DNA of 64,000 nucleotides from VRUE01 sp963728045. GTDB taxonomy: Bacteria > Actinomycetota > Thermoleophilia > Solirubrobacterales > 70-9. Both the position numbers and the translations under genes were made by a program. The notes under the pieces were generated by a model, which was not told where the DNA came from, did not search any database, and saw only the letters and a list, made by a program, of their open reading frames with translations. The DNA is taken from assembly GCA_963728045.1 (NCBI GenBank), contig CAVSIE010000002.1:248001-312000 (forward strand), read 5' to 3'. Below, piece by piece: positions 16,901 through 24,098 of this stretch. Within the stretch, counting starts at the first letter, position 1. Every line of letters begins with the position of its first letter.

Positions 16901-17273
16901 CTTCTTCGCCGAACGGGTGCGTGGCGCCGGCAGCAGCCGGGCGGAGGTCCCGATCCTGGTCACGGTTGGCGGCACGATCCTCCGCGGCTCGATCGACCTG
17001 CTCGTCGAGCAGCCGGAATCCTCGCCCCTGATCGTCGACTACAAGACCGACGCCGTCGGCGGCGTCAGCCCTGCCGAGCTGGTCGCCCGCTATGAGATCC
17101 AGCAGTCGATCTACGCGCTCGCGGTAGTCGAGGCGCGGAGCGCACCCAAGGTCGAGCTCGCCTACGTCTTCCTCGAGCGACCCGAGGAACCCGTGGTCCA
17201 GGTGTGGGGCGCGGCTGAGATCGAAGCGGCTCGCGGCAGGCTCGAGTCCGCTATCGCCAAGCTCAGCGGCTGA
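13908..17273 (+). CDS. AddA-like UvrD-family helicase-nuclease
   Basis: The 1121-residue product, from GTG 13908 inside the AddB-like stop codon, is an active superfamily-1 motor: Walker A AGAGTGKT near 25, motif Ia FTFTDKAAAELRQRI, Walker B VDEFQDTN near 331, motif III GDELQSIYGFRHAD, NFRSRPE near 398, IHSAKGLEFDVV, and motif VI GATRARERLL near 795. A C-terminal RecB-type nuclease follows (RGSIDLLVEQ near 1025, IVDYKTDA near 1042, then a QQSIYALAV helix). With the preceding subunit it would form a two-nuclease AddAB/AdnAB complex that resects broken DNA ends for RecA. It ends directly against the stop codon of the convergent xseB with no gap. Confidence 0.9.
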   Translation: MSGRRPTEEQRRAIEASGAEVLVEAGAGTGKTGVMVDRYCRLVCDEGVSPDAVLAFTFTDKAAAELRQRIRAEIERRAEEDSERARELLPGLGSAHVTTIHGFCNRLLSAHPIAVGIDPRFRVIDAPEAERAAREAFDEALGAFLAGGDREREETVAAFDVGGLRGMVIDAHAELRSRGAAQPELPDPPTPDLAGALRYAAEVAAQTVDELKDGSANRELVEQSLDLLANPERPPTLEQLAAVRTRSKAKPMAAYREAIETALSAVAEAGAGGRAYGHARELLALFSERFAAAKERRAGVDFEDLQILAAQLLERTETGSAYRTRFRHLLVDEFQDTNRLQLRLIEALRGPKSQLMVVGDELQSIYGFRHADLEVFRERREAIEASPDGTAIPLSGNFRSRPEVIGAVNAIGEKLLGEDFRPLRVGAPPERPDPPGEGPAVELLLTGRDEWDDSEIRLDPATDARTPANQLAEARFLAARLRELADQGVDRGAMVVLLRSFTRLDAHEDSLERAGLRPYVVGGRGYWSQQQVADVCTLLATIANPLDDQSLLGALASPACGVAPDTLWLLRAAAGKGRHLWPALEQATGLGEDEDADRARLEAIPDAELELLRGFAETLRDLRRRATSLSLPGLIDAVVTETGYDLAVLMRPAGEARFANVRKLMRLASDFESAEGRDLRGLLDFLAARADADADAQAATAVEGHDGVRIMTIHSAKGLEFDVVAIPHLSRGLLPFSGTPLLTLGREQEQPRVGMQLRRLGARGVNLYSQRELYEEAQAREAEEELRLFHVGATRARERLLLSGVVNPAPSTQATPGMAVIERIAAAFEIDREGDSTVAVPAPESRPGLDLAFEPSEIAVKVSLASPERARELAAMRREPAAAPEPGEGPAPLVGRLSPQAPARPLSYTAIAADGEGAPTGSDAVLRESVGEGSAVGEEAAARGRAVHALLEWSQANEWQEPSAELVGRIAASAEVDAGTELSADGLLEPFRAWLGSSFFAERVRGAGSSRAEVPILVTVGGTILRGSIDLLVEQPESSPLIVDYKTDAVGGVSPAELVARYEIQQSIYALAVVEARSAPKVELAYVFLERPEEPVVQVWGAAEIEAARGRLESAIAKLSG

Positions 17274-17501
17274 TCACGAGGCGGCGGAGGTATCGAGCTT
17301 CGCCGCCAGCTCGTCAAGCTTCAGCTCCTTCAGGCCCTCGCCGACCGCGTCCAGCTCCGCCGCGCAGTAGGTGACCAGCTCCCGCCCCTCGTGGCAGAGC
17401 TCGAGCGTCTCGCGCAGCCCGGCCTGACCGGAGTCGAGCCGGTCGATGATCTGCTCCAGCCGTTCCACAGCGGTCTCGTATGACTCAGGCGTCTCGCTCA
17501 T
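17274..17501 (-). CDS. xseB: Exodeoxyribonuclease VII small subunit
   Basis: The 75-residue product has the XseB signature: YETAVERLEQIIDRLDSGQA, then LRETLELCHEGRELVTYC, forming the helical hairpin that binds the large subunit. The length is usual for the family. The start (ATG 17501) lies inside the end of xseA, a 17-base overlap typical of translational coupling. Its stop TGA abuts the stop of the convergent AddA-like gene. Confidence 0.95.
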   Translation of the reverse strand: MSETPESYETAVERLEQIIDRLDSGQAGLRETLELCHEGRELVTYCAAELDAVGEGLKELKLDELAAKLDTSAAS

Positions 17502-18777
17502 CGTCCTCCTCGATCCTGGCGCCAACGCGTCCGTCGGCGAAGCGCAGTCTGACGCGCGCCGCGGCGCTGGCCGCGGCGGCGCTACTGATCGGCTCGCCGG
17601 CTTCGTCCTCGACCAGGGCGTAGCCGCGCTCGAGCGTCCGCTCGGGCTGGTGGGCGCGAAGCGCGATCTCCGCACGGTGGAGGGCGGCGCGGCGGCGCTC
17701 AATCTCCGGCCCGGCGGCGCGGCGGCGTGCCCGCTCCAGCACCACGGCGGCGAGTCGCCGCTGGAAGCCGAGCCGCTCGGCGACGCCGCGTTCGGAGGCA
17801 GCCCGGATCTCCCGCGTCTTCTGGTTGAGGCCGAGCCGCTCGCGACGCAGCGCTCGCGCCGGGCCGCGGGCCAGCGCCGCCAAGTGCGGGGTCCTTGCCC
17901 GGACAGCCCCCTCGGCGGCCCGGGCCAGACCGGCGGCCCGTCCGCCGAGCGCCGCGCGTGCGGCTGCGCACTCGACCGGCGCCGCCGCCTCGGCCGCGTG
18001 GGTGGGCGTCGAGCAGGCGACCGCGGCGACGTCGTCGATCAGGGTCGAGTCGCGCTCGTGCCCGACCGCGGCGATCACCGGCACCCGCAGCATCGCCACC
18101 GTGCGGCAGAGCGTCTCGTCGCAGAAGGCCCAGAGGTCGGCGAGGCTGCCGCCGCCGCGGGTGACGACGATCGCCTCCACCTCGGGCCGGGCGGCGAGGT
18201 CCTGGATCGCCCCGGTTATCGCCGGCGCGGCGCGGCGGTCCTGCACAGGCGCAAACGCCCAAACGACCGTCCCCGCCCAGCCGCGCCGCTCGAGACCGGC
18301 GAGCAGATCGCGGCGCGCGGCGCCGCCCTCCGCGGTCACGACCCCGATCGTCTTCGGCAACGCCGGCCGCCGCAGCTGCTTCTGCAGCGCGAAAAGCCCC
18401 TCGCTCTGGAGTTGCTTGCGCAGCGCCTCGAGCCGTGCGAGCAGATCGCCCTCCCCGGCCAGGCGAATGTGCGATGCGCGAAAGAAAAACGAGGGAGACG
18501 CCTGAGCCCCTCCGCGGTAGTAGTCGGGACCCCCACCGATCACGACCTCGGCGCCGTCCCGCAGGCCCCGCTCGGGCAGGTCGAGCTTCTCCAGATCGTT
18601 GAGCCAGATCGCGCAGGGGACGGCGCCCTCGTTGTCGCGCAGCTCGAAATAGGCCTGGGCTTTGCTGCGACTGAGGCCAGTGACCTCGCCGATCAGCGAA
18701 ACCCGCGCGCGGCGGCGCATCTCTTCCTCCAGCTTGCGGGCGTAACGCCCTACCGGAAACGGCCCGGGCAGATCCAT
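17485..18777 (-). CDS. xseA: Exodeoxyribonuclease VII large subunit
   Basis: The 430-residue product has the N-terminal OB fold (FPVGRYARKLEEEMRRRARV, IGEVTGLSRS, AQAYFELRDNEGAVPCAIW) and the catalytic domain with KTIGVVTAEGGAARRDLL, EAIVVTRGGGSLADLWAF and VIAAVGHERDSTLIDDVA, all diagnostic. It hydrolyses single-stranded DNA to oligonucleotides together with xseB. The coiled-coil C-terminus is arginine-rich. Neighbouring helicase-nuclease genes make this a repair cluster. Confidence 0.96.
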   Translation of the reverse strand: MDLPGPFPVGRYARKLEEEMRRRARVSLIGEVTGLSRSKAQAYFELRDNEGAVPCAIWLNDLEKLDLPERGLRDGAEVVIGGGPDYYRGGAQASPSFFFRASHIRLAGEGDLLARLEALRKQLQSEGLFALQKQLRRPALPKTIGVVTAEGGAARRDLLAGLERRGWAGTVVWAFAPVQDRRAAPAITGAIQDLAARPEVEAIVVTRGGGSLADLWAFCDETLCRTVAMLRVPVIAAVGHERDSTLIDDVAAVACSTPTHAAEAAAPVECAAARAALGGRAAGLARAAEGAVRARTPHLAALARGPARALRRERLGLNQKTREIRAASERGVAERLGFQRRLAAVVLERARRRAAGPEIERRRAALHRAEIALRAHQPERTLERGYALVEDEAGEPISSAAAASAAARVRLRFADGRVGARIEEDDERDA

Positions 18778-18808
18778 ATTTCGAGGCTATCCCCAGATGG
18801 GGACGCGC

Positions 18809-19153
18809 TCAGCCCGTGCGCTGCCAGCGCTGAGCCCAACTACGCAACTCGGCGATCGCCGGCCGCAGCTCGGCGCCCTTCTCGGTCAGCGAGTAGGTGA
18901 CGCGCACCGGCGCCCCCGGCTCGACCTGCCGCTCGACTAGGCCTTCCTCCTCGAGCTCGCGCAGGCGGCGCGAGAGCAACCGGTCCGAGAGGCCCGGCAC
19001 CGCCTTCGCCAGCTCGCCGTAGCGCAGCGGCCGCTCGGTCAATGCGCAGACGATCGCTCCAGTCCAGCGCTTGCCGATCAGCTCGATCGCAGCATGGAAA
19101 TGCGGACAGACTCCCTGTACGGCCGACTCCCCGGCCGCCGGCATCGTTTCCAC
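18809..19153 (-). CDS. HxlR-family winged-helix regulator
   Basis: The 114-residue product has the HxlR signature: CPHFHAAIELIGKRWTGAIV, PLRYGELAKAVPGLSDRLLS, RRLRELEEEGLVER and YSLTEKGAELRPAIAEL. The cysteine at about position 16 just before the first helix is the usual redox-sensing residue of the family, which often responds to electrophiles or oxidants. A 5-bp inverted repeat sits 10 bases upstream of the ATG, suggesting autoregulation. The target genes are not obvious; the neighbour on its strand upstream is a membrane serine protease. Confidence 0.92.
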   Translation of the reverse strand: METMPAAGESAVQGVCPHFHAAIELIGKRWTGAIVCALTERPLRYGELAKAVPGLSDRLLSRRLRELEEEGLVERQVEPGAPVRVTYSLTEKGAELRPAIAELRSWAQRWQRTG

Positions 19154-19162
19154 GCAATAGAG

Positions 19163-19177
19163 CTTACTGAACGTAAG
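19163..19177. promoter_or_regulatory. Possible HxlR operator
   Basis: CTTAC and GTAAG arms (19163-19167 and 19173-19177) separated by TGAAC, 10 bases before the HxlR-family start codon. HxlR-type regulators commonly bind short inverted repeats containing TAC/GTA. Confidence 0.4.
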
Positions 19178-19184
19178 TAACGGC

Positions 19185-20102
19185 TCAGCGTGCGCAAGGT
19201 CCAGTGTCTACGGGCGCTGAGCTGGTGTTGCGCAGAGCGTTGCGGACTACGGCGTTGGGGATGGCGAAGCCGCCGCTGGGGCCGGTCGTGGTGGCGGCGA
19301 AGATCGTGCCTAGAACCCTGCCCTCTGCGTCGACCAGCGGCCCTCCCGAGTTGCCGCTGCGAACCGAGCCGCGCAGCGAGGCGAGCGTGCGCCGGACCGG
19401 GCCGCGGCCGTAGGAGTCCTCGCTGATCACCTCGCGAGTCTCGCCGAGGCGTGCGGCGACCACCGCATAGGGCCCGTTCTGCGGATAGCCGAGCACGGCG
19501 CCAGGAGTGCCGCGCCGTGCCTCTGCCGCGATCGCCAGAGCGGGAAGGTCGGCCCCGATGCGGAGCAGGGCGAGGTCGTTGCGCGTGTCATAGCCGACCG
19601 CCGAGGCCGCCAGCGAGCCGCCGTCACGAGTGACGACCGAAGCGTCCTCCACCCCGGCGAGCACGTGCGCGTTGGTGACGACGACTCCGGGCGCCACCAC
19701 CCACCCCGAGCCCTCGACGCCAAGACCGCAGGCGGCGCCGAGCACGCGAACCACCGAGCGGCCCGCCCGGCGGACATCGGGGTCGGCGGCAATCGCGGGG
19801 TCAGGCGGCGCCACCGGCGTCACCCGGCCGGTGATCGTCGGCGCCGGATCGATTCGCCGCAGCGCCTCGATCACCGATTTCGATGGAGGCAAGACGTCGT
19901 CGAGGCTGCGCAGGATCAGCGAGTGCCGCGCGTCGCGCCTGACCTCTGCCGTCACCGGCCCATGCAGCGCAAGCGCTCCGACCAGCCAGACGAACCCGAC
20001 CGTCGCGGCGGCCAGCAGCACACCGACGACTGGCCCTTCGCGAAAACCCCAGAGGGCAACGGCCAGCACGAACGCAACGATCACCCAGTCGACGACGGTC
20101 AC
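19185..20102 (-). CDS. MarP-like membrane-anchored serine protease
   Basis: The 305-residue product has two N-terminal membrane helices of CvpA type (VDWVIVAFVLAVALWGF, then GVLLAAATVGFVWLVGALAL) followed by a trypsin-like domain with the triad His in TNAHVLAG (about 145), Asp in RNDLALL (about 179) and Ser in GNSGGPLV (about 251). Mycobacterial MarP has the same plan with four helices and protects against acid and oxidative stress by cleaving a peptidoglycan hydrolase; here the CvpA part is shorter. GTG 20102 (VTVVDW) is preferred over an upstream ATG that would overlap the divergent gene start. The two cysteines (AACGLGVEG and TGPCAR) may form a disulfide. Confidence 0.86.
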   Translation of the reverse strand: MTVVDWVIVAFVLAVALWGFREGPVVGVLLAAATVGFVWLVGALALHGPVTAEVRRDARHSLILRSLDDVLPPSKSVIEALRRIDPAPTITGRVTPVAPPDPAIAADPDVRRAGRSVVRVLGAACGLGVEGSGWVVAPGVVVTNAHVLAGVEDASVVTRDGGSLAASAVGYDTRNDLALLRIGADLPALAIAAEARRGTPGAVLGYPQNGPYAVVAARLGETREVISEDSYGRGPVRRTLASLRGSVRSGNSGGPLVDAEGRVLGTIFAATTTGPSGGFAIPNAVVRNALRNTSSAPVDTGPCAR

Positions 20103-20148
20103 GGGCGAATACAAGCAGCCGCTGGGGCCGCCACTACCTTTACCGCTC

Positions 20149-21882
20149 GTGAGCAATCTCCCCTATGAGGTGGAGCGGCGCCGCCGTCTCCTCACCCGCA
20201 TGCTTCCCCTGGGCGCCGTCGCCCTGGTCGCCTTCGTCGCCGGGGCGGCGACCGGTGCTCCGGGCTCGCCCGAGCGGGACGCGGCCTCGCGCTATGCCGA
20301 AGCCTGGGCAGGCAAGGACTTCGCCCTGATGCACCGCGAGCTGAACGACGCCTCGCGCCGAGAGGTCTCCGTCGACGAGCTCGCCGCCGCCTACCGCGAA
20401 GCGGCGGAGACGGCGACGCTGCGCAGCCTCGATCCGGCCGAGCCGGCGGACGCCGAGACGGTGGACGGGGTCGCCTTGGTGCCCGTCCCGGTCGCGCTGG
20501 CCACCGTCGCCTTCGGCTCGCTCGAGGCCGAGCTGGCGCTGCCCTACGCGGACGGCGGCATCGCCTGGGACCCCCGGCTCGTCTTCCCCGGCCTGCGGCG
20601 CGGCGAGCAGCTCGAGGCGAGGGTCGAGCTGGCCGAGCGAGCGCCGATCCTGGCGCGCGACGGCTCGGCGCTCGCCGAAGGGCCGGCCGATGCGCGCGAA
20701 CACCCGCTGGGAAGCGCCGCGATCGACGTCACCGGGGAAATCGGGATGGCCGACCCCGAAGACCTCGAGCGGCTGGCGCGACAGGGGTTTCCGCCTGAAA
20801 CACCGGTCGGGGTGAGCGGCGTCGAGCAGGCCCTCAACCAGCGCCTGGCCGGCAAGCCAGGCGGCTCGCTGCTCGCCGTTGCCGAAGCCGGTGGCGCCGA
20901 GCGGGTCCTGGCCCAGTCGGAGCCCCGTCCCGGCGCTCCTGTGAAGACGACGATCGACCCGGACCTCCAGTCGGCCACGGTCGCCGCGCTGGGGGGACGC
21001 TTCGGCGGGATCGCGGCGCTCGACACGCGCAGCGGCGACATCCGCGCCCTCGCCGGTCAGGCCTTCTCGGCGCCGCAGCCACCTGGTTCCACCTTCAAGA
21101 TGATCACCACCGTCGCCGCCCTGCAGAAGGGCGTCGTCACACTCGACGAGTACTTCCCGATCGTCGATGGCGTCAACGTCGGTGGGCGCTTCATCCACAA
21201 CGCCAACGGCGAGTTCTGCGGCGGCACCTTCCGCGAAGCGTTCGCCGAGTCCTGCAACGCCGACTTCGCCCCACTCGGGCCGGAGATCGGCAACGACGAC
21301 CTGGTCGCGGCCGCGGAGCGATTCGGCTTCAACTCCCCGCTGAAGCTCTACGCGCCGCGCATCGTGCGCGAAGTCGACCCGCCGGAATCGAGCATCCCGG
21401 CCGAGATCGGGGAAGAAATCGACCTCGGGGTCAGCGCGATCGGCCAGGGCGAGGTGCTGGCGACGCCGCTGCAGATGGCGAGCGTCGCGCAGACGATCGC
21501 CAACGGCGGCGTCCGCATGCCGACCTCGCTCGTCGCCAACCGCAAGCTGCGCCCCCACGCCGAGCCGGTGCGCGTGATGTCGGAGAAGACCGCGGGCCAG
21601 CTGACCGAGCTGATGGTCGGCGTGGTGACGGGCGGGACCGGCTTTGCCGGCGCGATCGCCGAGGCGCAGGTGGCGGGCAAGACCGGGACTGCCGAGCTCG
21701 GCCCCAAGCCCGGCCAGGAGAACCTCCCCAACCCGGTTCAGGTCAAGGACGCCTGGTTCGCCGCCTTCGCCCCGGCGGACAAGCCCCGGCTCGCGGTCTC
21801 GGTGCTGTTGATCGAAGCCGAAGCGTCAGGCGGGGAAGTGGCGGCCCCCGCGGCGGCCGAAGTGCTCTCGGCCGGCCTCTGA
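20149..21882 (+). CDS. Class B penicillin-binding protein (PbpA/PBP2-like)
   Basis: The 577-residue product, from GTG 20149, has one N-terminal membrane helix (MLPLGAVALVAFVAGA), an NTF2-like MecA_N domain (ERDAASRYAEAWAGKDFALM), a dimerisation segment, and a transpeptidase domain with all active motifs: SxxK as STFK (about 313), SxN as SCN (about 367) and KTG in AGKTGTAEL (about 510). It crosslinks peptidoglycan. The start is only 46 bases from that of the divergent MarP-like protease, so their promoters overlap. Both act on the cell wall, which fits shared control. Confidence 0.93.
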   Translation: MSNLPYEVERRRRLLTRMLPLGAVALVAFVAGAATGAPGSPERDAASRYAEAWAGKDFALMHRELNDASRREVSVDELAAAYREAAETATLRSLDPAEPADAETVDGVALVPVPVALATVAFGSLEAELALPYADGGIAWDPRLVFPGLRRGEQLEARVELAERAPILARDGSALAEGPADAREHPLGSAAIDVTGEIGMADPEDLERLARQGFPPETPVGVSGVEQALNQRLAGKPGGSLLAVAEAGGAERVLAQSEPRPGAPVKTTIDPDLQSATVAALGGRFGGIAALDTRSGDIRALAGQAFSAPQPPGSTFKMITTVAALQKGVVTLDEYFPIVDGVNVGGRFIHNANGEFCGGTFREAFAESCNADFAPLGPEIGNDDLVAAAERFGFNSPLKLYAPRIVREVDPPESSIPAEIGEEIDLGVSAIGQGEVLATPLQMASVAQTIANGGVRMPTSLVANRKLRPHAEPVRVMSEKTAGQLTELMVGVVTGGTGFAGAIAEAQVAGKTGTAELGPKPGQENLPNPVQVKDAWFAAFAPADKPRLAVSVLLIEAEASGGEVAAPAAAEVLSAGL

Positions 21883-21895
21883 GCCCTCGGCCGGG

Positions 21896-22444
21896 CTAGA
21901 GGTCGAGCGTGACCTCGCCCGGACCGTCCGGGCCCTCTATCTCCAGCACCAGCGGCCGGTTGCTCGAGACCGAGTCGGGAAGAAGGAAAAGGACCAGCGA
22001 GCCCTCGATCGGCCCCTCGAAGGCGGTCGAGTCGAGCACCGGGACCTGTTCTTCGGCTTCGACTTCGCCGCCGAGCGGGAAGGCGTAGAGGCTCTCGCTC
22101 TCTATCGAGTCGTAGGCGGTGTGCTCGGCGTCGTGGATCGTGAACGAGTCCGGCAACGGCTGGGGCTCGTCGTGTTCGTTCTGGACTTCGAAGAAGACGC
22201 CGAAGTAGCTGCTGCCTTTCGGCGGCGGTGGCTGGCCGACGAGATAAGCGGAATCCTCGGTGTCGTTGCGATTGAGGAAGCGCGAGAAGACAACGTTGTA
22301 TTTGACCTCCCCGAGCGTCACCGGCTCCCCCTCGACCACCTCCTTCTCGTCGCTCTCGTAACCGCAGGCAGCAACGCCAAGGGCGCTCACCCCAAGCGCG
22401 AGGGCGGCGAGCAGCGTGAGGATGGCCTTGCGGGGGAAGATCAT
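21896..22444 (-). CDS. Lipoprotein of DUF4352-like type
   Basis: The 182-residue product has a lipoprotein signal (MIFPRKAILTLLAALALGVS, lipobox VAAC before GYES). The mature domain (VTLGEVKYNVVFSRFLN, SSYFGVFFEVQNEHDEPQPL, and ending GPDGPGEVTLDL) looks like an immunoglobulin-like beta sandwich related to DUF4352/Telomeric-repeat-binding-like lipoproteins. It is anchored outside the membrane; function unknown. It is convergent with the penicillin-binding protein (13 bases between stops). Confidence 0.75.
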   Translation of the reverse strand: MIFPRKAILTLLAALALGVSALGVAACGYESDEKEVVEGEPVTLGEVKYNVVFSRFLNRNDTEDSAYLVGQPPPPKGSSYFGVFFEVQNEHDEPQPLPDSFTIHDAEHTAYDSIESESLYAFPLGGEVEAEEQVPVLDSTAFEGPIEGSLVLFLLPDSVSSNRPLVLEIEGPDGPGEVTLDL

Positions 22445-22484
22445 CGGCGGCGGCAGTCTATAAAGGCGCCCGGCAGGGGCGGTC

Positions 22485-23003
22485 TCAGGGGATCCCCGTC
22501 GCGACCGGGTTGCCGCCGGCGACCGTGGCCCGGCTCTCGCCGAGCCGCCCCGCCTCGAGCAGGTCGCGGAGGCGGCGCAACGCCTCGCGCCAGTGGCGCT
22601 GGTAGGGGATCGAGGCAACGGAGAGCAGCTCGAGGCCGCGATCGACCGGGTTGGCGGGCTCGGTCCAGTAGGAGACCCGCACCCCGGTCAGCGAGCCCGG
22701 GCCCTCGGTCAGCTCCCAGAGGGTGGTCGAGGGGATCCGGTTCCCCCGCCCGCCGCGCCCGTGCTCGAGGATGCGGTGCGGCTCCTCGGCCTCGGCGATG
22801 GTTGTGTCCATCCACACCGCCCGCGGCCTGACGGCGAAGCGGAAGCGCGCCCCGGCGCCCACCCCGACGGACTCGATCCGGGTCAAATGGAAGTCGGAGA
22901 CGAAGTGATCGGTGAACGCCGGGCGCAGGGCGAGGTCGGCGAGCGCCGCGAAGACCCGCGGTCGCGGCACGTCGATCTCGGCTTCGGCGCTGACGGGACC
23001 CAT
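22485..23003 (-). CDS. SRPBCC-family (polyketide cyclase-like) protein
   Basis: The 172-residue product begins VSAEAEIDVPRPRVFAALAD, the standard SRPBCC opening, and continues with a helix-grip pattern (FHLTRIESVGVGAGARFRF, TTLWELTEGPGSLTGVRVSY) and a long C-terminal helix (SIPYQRHWREALRRLRDLLE). Members bind hydrophobic ligands in a cavity. The ligand cannot be predicted. It is followed by the lipoprotein gene in the same direction with about 40 bases between. Confidence 0.85.
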   Translation of the reverse strand: MGPVSAEAEIDVPRPRVFAALADLALRPAFTDHFVSDFHLTRIESVGVGAGARFRFAVRPRAVWMDTTIAEAEEPHRILEHGRGGRGNRIPSTTLWELTEGPGSLTGVRVSYWTEPANPVDRGLELLSVASIPYQRHWREALRRLRDLLEAGRLGESRATVAGGNPVATGIP

Positions 23004-23149
23004 CGGCGGCGCGATTCTAGTCGCCGGGGGAGGGTTTACGGCCGCGGCTGGCGGGGTACGGCCTCGGCAGCGCCTCCGCTATCGCGCTACGATCCGACCT
23101 GGAGGCGCCGGGAAAGGAGATTCTCATCTTCGCTAGTCCTGGCTCCAGC

Positions 23150-23698
23150 TTGACCGTTGATAGATACGCGTCGGGGATGCTCCCCGGCTCTGGCACCTTC
23201 TTCTGCCTCGATTGCGGGTCACAGCTCTCGCTGCGAGAGAACGACGCGCTACCCGAGTGCCCGCGCTGCCGCGGCAGCGCATTCCGCCGCGACTCGATGT
23301 TCGAGCCGATGCAGGAACACGGTCAGCAAACGGCAGAGATGCCCGTGCCCCCGGAGCTCGGGCAACCCGACTGGCTCGAGGACGCGCGTATCCGCCTGCC
23401 CCGGTCCGGCAACTACCTGGCAAGGCGCGCTGAGGAAGGCGAGATCCTGGTCTTCCCGATCGACCGCGGCTGGACCCGGATCGGCCGCAGCATCGCCGCC
23501 GACGTCCGCCTCGACGACCCCAGCGTCTCGCGGCGCCACGCCCTGATCGTCTCCGAGCAAACCGATTCCCTGCGCGTTCTCGACGATCGCAGCCTCAACG
23601 GGATCTTCCTCAATGGAGAGCTGGTCGAGTGGGCGAGGCTCGAGGACGGCGACGAGCTGACGATCGGTCGCTACCGCCTCTTCGCGCTGGAAGCCTAG
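23150..23698 (+). CDS. Zinc-ribbon and FHA-domain protein
   Basis: The 182-residue product has an N-terminal zinc ribbon (FFCLDCGSQLSL, then LPECPRCRGSAF, four cysteines) and a C-terminal FHA domain (about residues 95-182: TRIGRSIAADVRLDDPSVSR with GR and SRRH, then LNGIFLNGELVE). FHA domains read phosphothreonine, so it likely works with a Ser/Thr kinase. The start is uncertain: TTG 23150 has no ribosome site; ATG 23177 (MLPGSGTFFC) would also give the complete zinc ribbon and may be right. Confidence 0.85.
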   Translation: MTVDRYASGMLPGSGTFFCLDCGSQLSLRENDALPECPRCRGSAFRRDSMFEPMQEHGQQTAEMPVPPELGQPDWLEDARIRLPRSGNYLARRAEEGEILVFPIDRGWTRIGRSIAADVRLDDPSVSRRHALIVSEQTDSLRVLDDRSLNGIFLNGELVEWARLEDGDELTIGRYRLFALEA

Positions 23699-23738
23699 GT
23701 TCGCGGTTCCGGCCACCGCTGTTCGTAGCATCCGGAGC

Positions 23739-24092
23739 ATGGAGTCCCCTGCCGTCGACCCCTCAGCCGCTGCCGAACAGGCCCGCGTCCGCCTGCATGA
23801 GGAAATCGAGCGCGTGCGCGTCGGCGTCGAGGAGATGCTCGCCGAGCAGGGCGGCGATGACGCCGATCTCCGCCGCGAGCTCGACGCGATCCGCGCCGAG
23901 ACCCGCAAGTACGTCAAGAAGCGTGTCCGCAAGAGCGAAAAGCGCATCGACAAGCTGGAGCGTCGGATCGATCAGGTCGAGCAGGACCGCAAGCAGGCGG
24001 AGTGGCGCATCCACACCAACACCGAGGCGATGCTGGACGGCCTCCTGCGCGAGATCCGCGCCATCGCCGACCTCTTGACCAGAGCCAGGTAG
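23739..24092 (+). CDS. Small coiled-coil protein
   Basis: The 117-residue product is almost wholly charged alpha-helix with heptad repeats (VRVGVEEMLAEQGGDD, RKYVKKRVRKSEKRIDKLER, RRIDQVEQDRKQAEWRI). No signal peptide or membrane segment. It follows the FHA gene in the same direction (40 bases), so may share its transcript. It is convergent with gltB (6 bases between). Function not recognised. Confidence 0.65.
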   Translation: MESPAVDPSAAAEQARVRLHEEIERVRVGVEEMLAEQGGDDADLRRELDAIRAETRKYVKKRVRKSEKRIDKLERRIDQVEQDRKQAEWRIHTNTEAMLDGLLREIRAIADLLTRAR

Positions 24093-24098
24093 CGCTAG

